A DNA stretch of 13,292 nucleotides from Deltaproteobacteria bacterium (GTDB taxonomy: Bacteria; Bdellovibrionota_F; JAHFAK01). The stretch covers positions 1-13,292 of the forward strand of contig JAHFAK010000065.1 of NCBI GenBank assembly GCA_023250585.1, given 5' to 3'. Both the position numbers and the translations under genes were made by a program. The stretch's first letter is position 1. Each line of letters starts with the position of its first letter. The notes under the pieces were generated by a model that did not search any database, was not told the DNA's origin, and was given only the letters and a program-made list of their open reading frames with translations. Below, in pieces: positions 12,984-13,292 of this stretch.

Positions 12984-13012
12984 AATATATCTATCGTTAT
13001 GTTTAAAAACAA
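12984..13012 (-). promoter_or_regulatory. Candidate promoter for the PpiD-like/DUF218 operon
   Basis: Minus strand: TTGTTT (13007-13012), a 17-bp spacer, then TATATT (12984-12989, five of six consensus). Transcription would start near 12977, at the base of hairpin 5, giving a leader of about 140 bases consisting almost wholly of the hairpin. The -35 match is poor. Confidence 0.33.
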
Positions 13013-13206
13013 AATGTACCAAAATATACTAAGGTAAGTAGCAGATAAAATCAAAATAAAATTATATGATAAAATTCCAAATAAAGTTATCATTACTGAG
13101 ATTTTTTAGTTCTCAAGAATATTATAATTTACAAGGCAGGGCGCCCAATAATTTTATTAATAATATCAGTGCGTTACATTTTTTTCATTTTATGTCTATT
13201 TTTCGG

Positions 13207-13236
13207 TTGACATTAGGAGTTATATTGTGGTAGAAA
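13207..13236 (+). promoter_or_regulatory. Candidate sigma70 promoter near the right edge
   Basis: A perfect -35 TTGACA (13207-13212), an 18-bp spacer and TAGAAA (13231-13236, four of six). A short stem, CCTT-ttatg-AAGG (13238-13250), and a T6 run (13254-13259) follow at once, so an early terminator or attenuator is possible before the AGGGGG ribosome-site-like run at 13283. Confidence 0.35.
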
Positions 13237-13292
13237 GCCTTTTATGAAGGTGGTTTTTTAAGTATAACTATTTAACATAAGTAGGGGGTTAA

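Larger units (their letters stand above)
12979..13292. other. AT-rich intergenic end of window
   Basis: No confident gene. It contains the candidate promoter for the PpiD-like operon, a minus-strand hydrophobic frame (13093 down to 12911) without a ribosome site, a GGGCGCCC palindrome (13139-13146), a plus-strand promoter-like pair (13207-13236), a weak CCTT/AAGG hairpin followed by six T (13238-13259), and AGGGGG (13283-13288) four bases from the window end. The last could be the ribosome site of a plus-strand gene starting just outside. Confidence 0.55.

Noticed and set aside
12911-13093. Minus-strand 60-codon frame with a hydrophobic first 35 residues
   Set aside because: No ribosome site before the ATG. 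AT-rich sequence easily gives hydrophobic frames, and its second half is hairpin 5 with a sudden change to Arg/Lys/Glu residues. It could be a real gene extended by the palindrome, but support is too weak.

Overview
The window comes from a low-GC bacterium that very probably has an outer membrane. The signs are a membrane-anchored SurA/PpiD-type periplasmic folding factor, a YdcF/SanA-type envelope protein and two lipoprotein precursors beside Flp/Tad-type pilins. The lineage cannot be fixed from the sequence. A little-studied deltaproteobacteria-like or candidate-phylum genome would fit, but that is a guess.

Layout. 2-673 (+): 3' end of a glycine-rich, repeat-built surface protein gene. 792-1220 and 1213-2940 (-): a two-gene unit made of proS and a small lysine-rich protein. 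3183-4508 (+): an AGCS amino-acid/Na+ symporter gene, divergent from proS. 4609-5299 (+): an overlapping MNT nucleotidyltransferase/HEPN pair. 5300-5879: an intergenic region with a terminator-like hairpin, an inverted pair of GC-rich palindromes and an unannotated 24-codon membrane-peptide gene (-) with a near-perfect Shine-Dalgarno. 5880-10933 (+): a tightly packed six-gene operon coding for lipoprotein A, a 61-residue Flp-like prepilin, lipoprotein B, a TadE-like protein, a TadG-like (Tad domain) protein and a second TadE-like protein. 11074-12838 (-): a parvulin-less PpiD/SurA-like protein and a DUF218 protein in one operon, convergent with the pilus operon. 12839-13292: a leader hairpin and promoter-like sequence; a Shine-Dalgarno-like G run at the right edge suggests another + strand gene just outside.

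The pilus operon reads as the exported-component half of a Tad-like system. Three products carry a G|xxxxE prepilin-peptidase site followed by a hydrophobic helix, and a fourth has the Tad N-terminal helix. The two lipoproteins share one architecture: lipobox, Gly/Ser linker, Asp-rich calcium-loop-like motif, hydrophobic helix, C-terminal domain. No Tad ATPase, TadB/C platform or secretin is in the window.

The most unusual feature is a set of long imperfect palindromes with no obvious sequence similarity to one another. Five are 117-128 bp (672-791, 3034-3152, 10290-10406, 10921-11048, 12851-12978). They are best paired at the outside, degenerate inward, and mostly have a tight tip. Two smaller relatives lie at 5412-5484 and 8888-8964, the latter built of 7-bp units and translated inside a pilin-like gene. 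Their edges touch stop codons, start codons or Shine-Dalgarno sites of neighbouring genes, and none has a visible target-site duplication.
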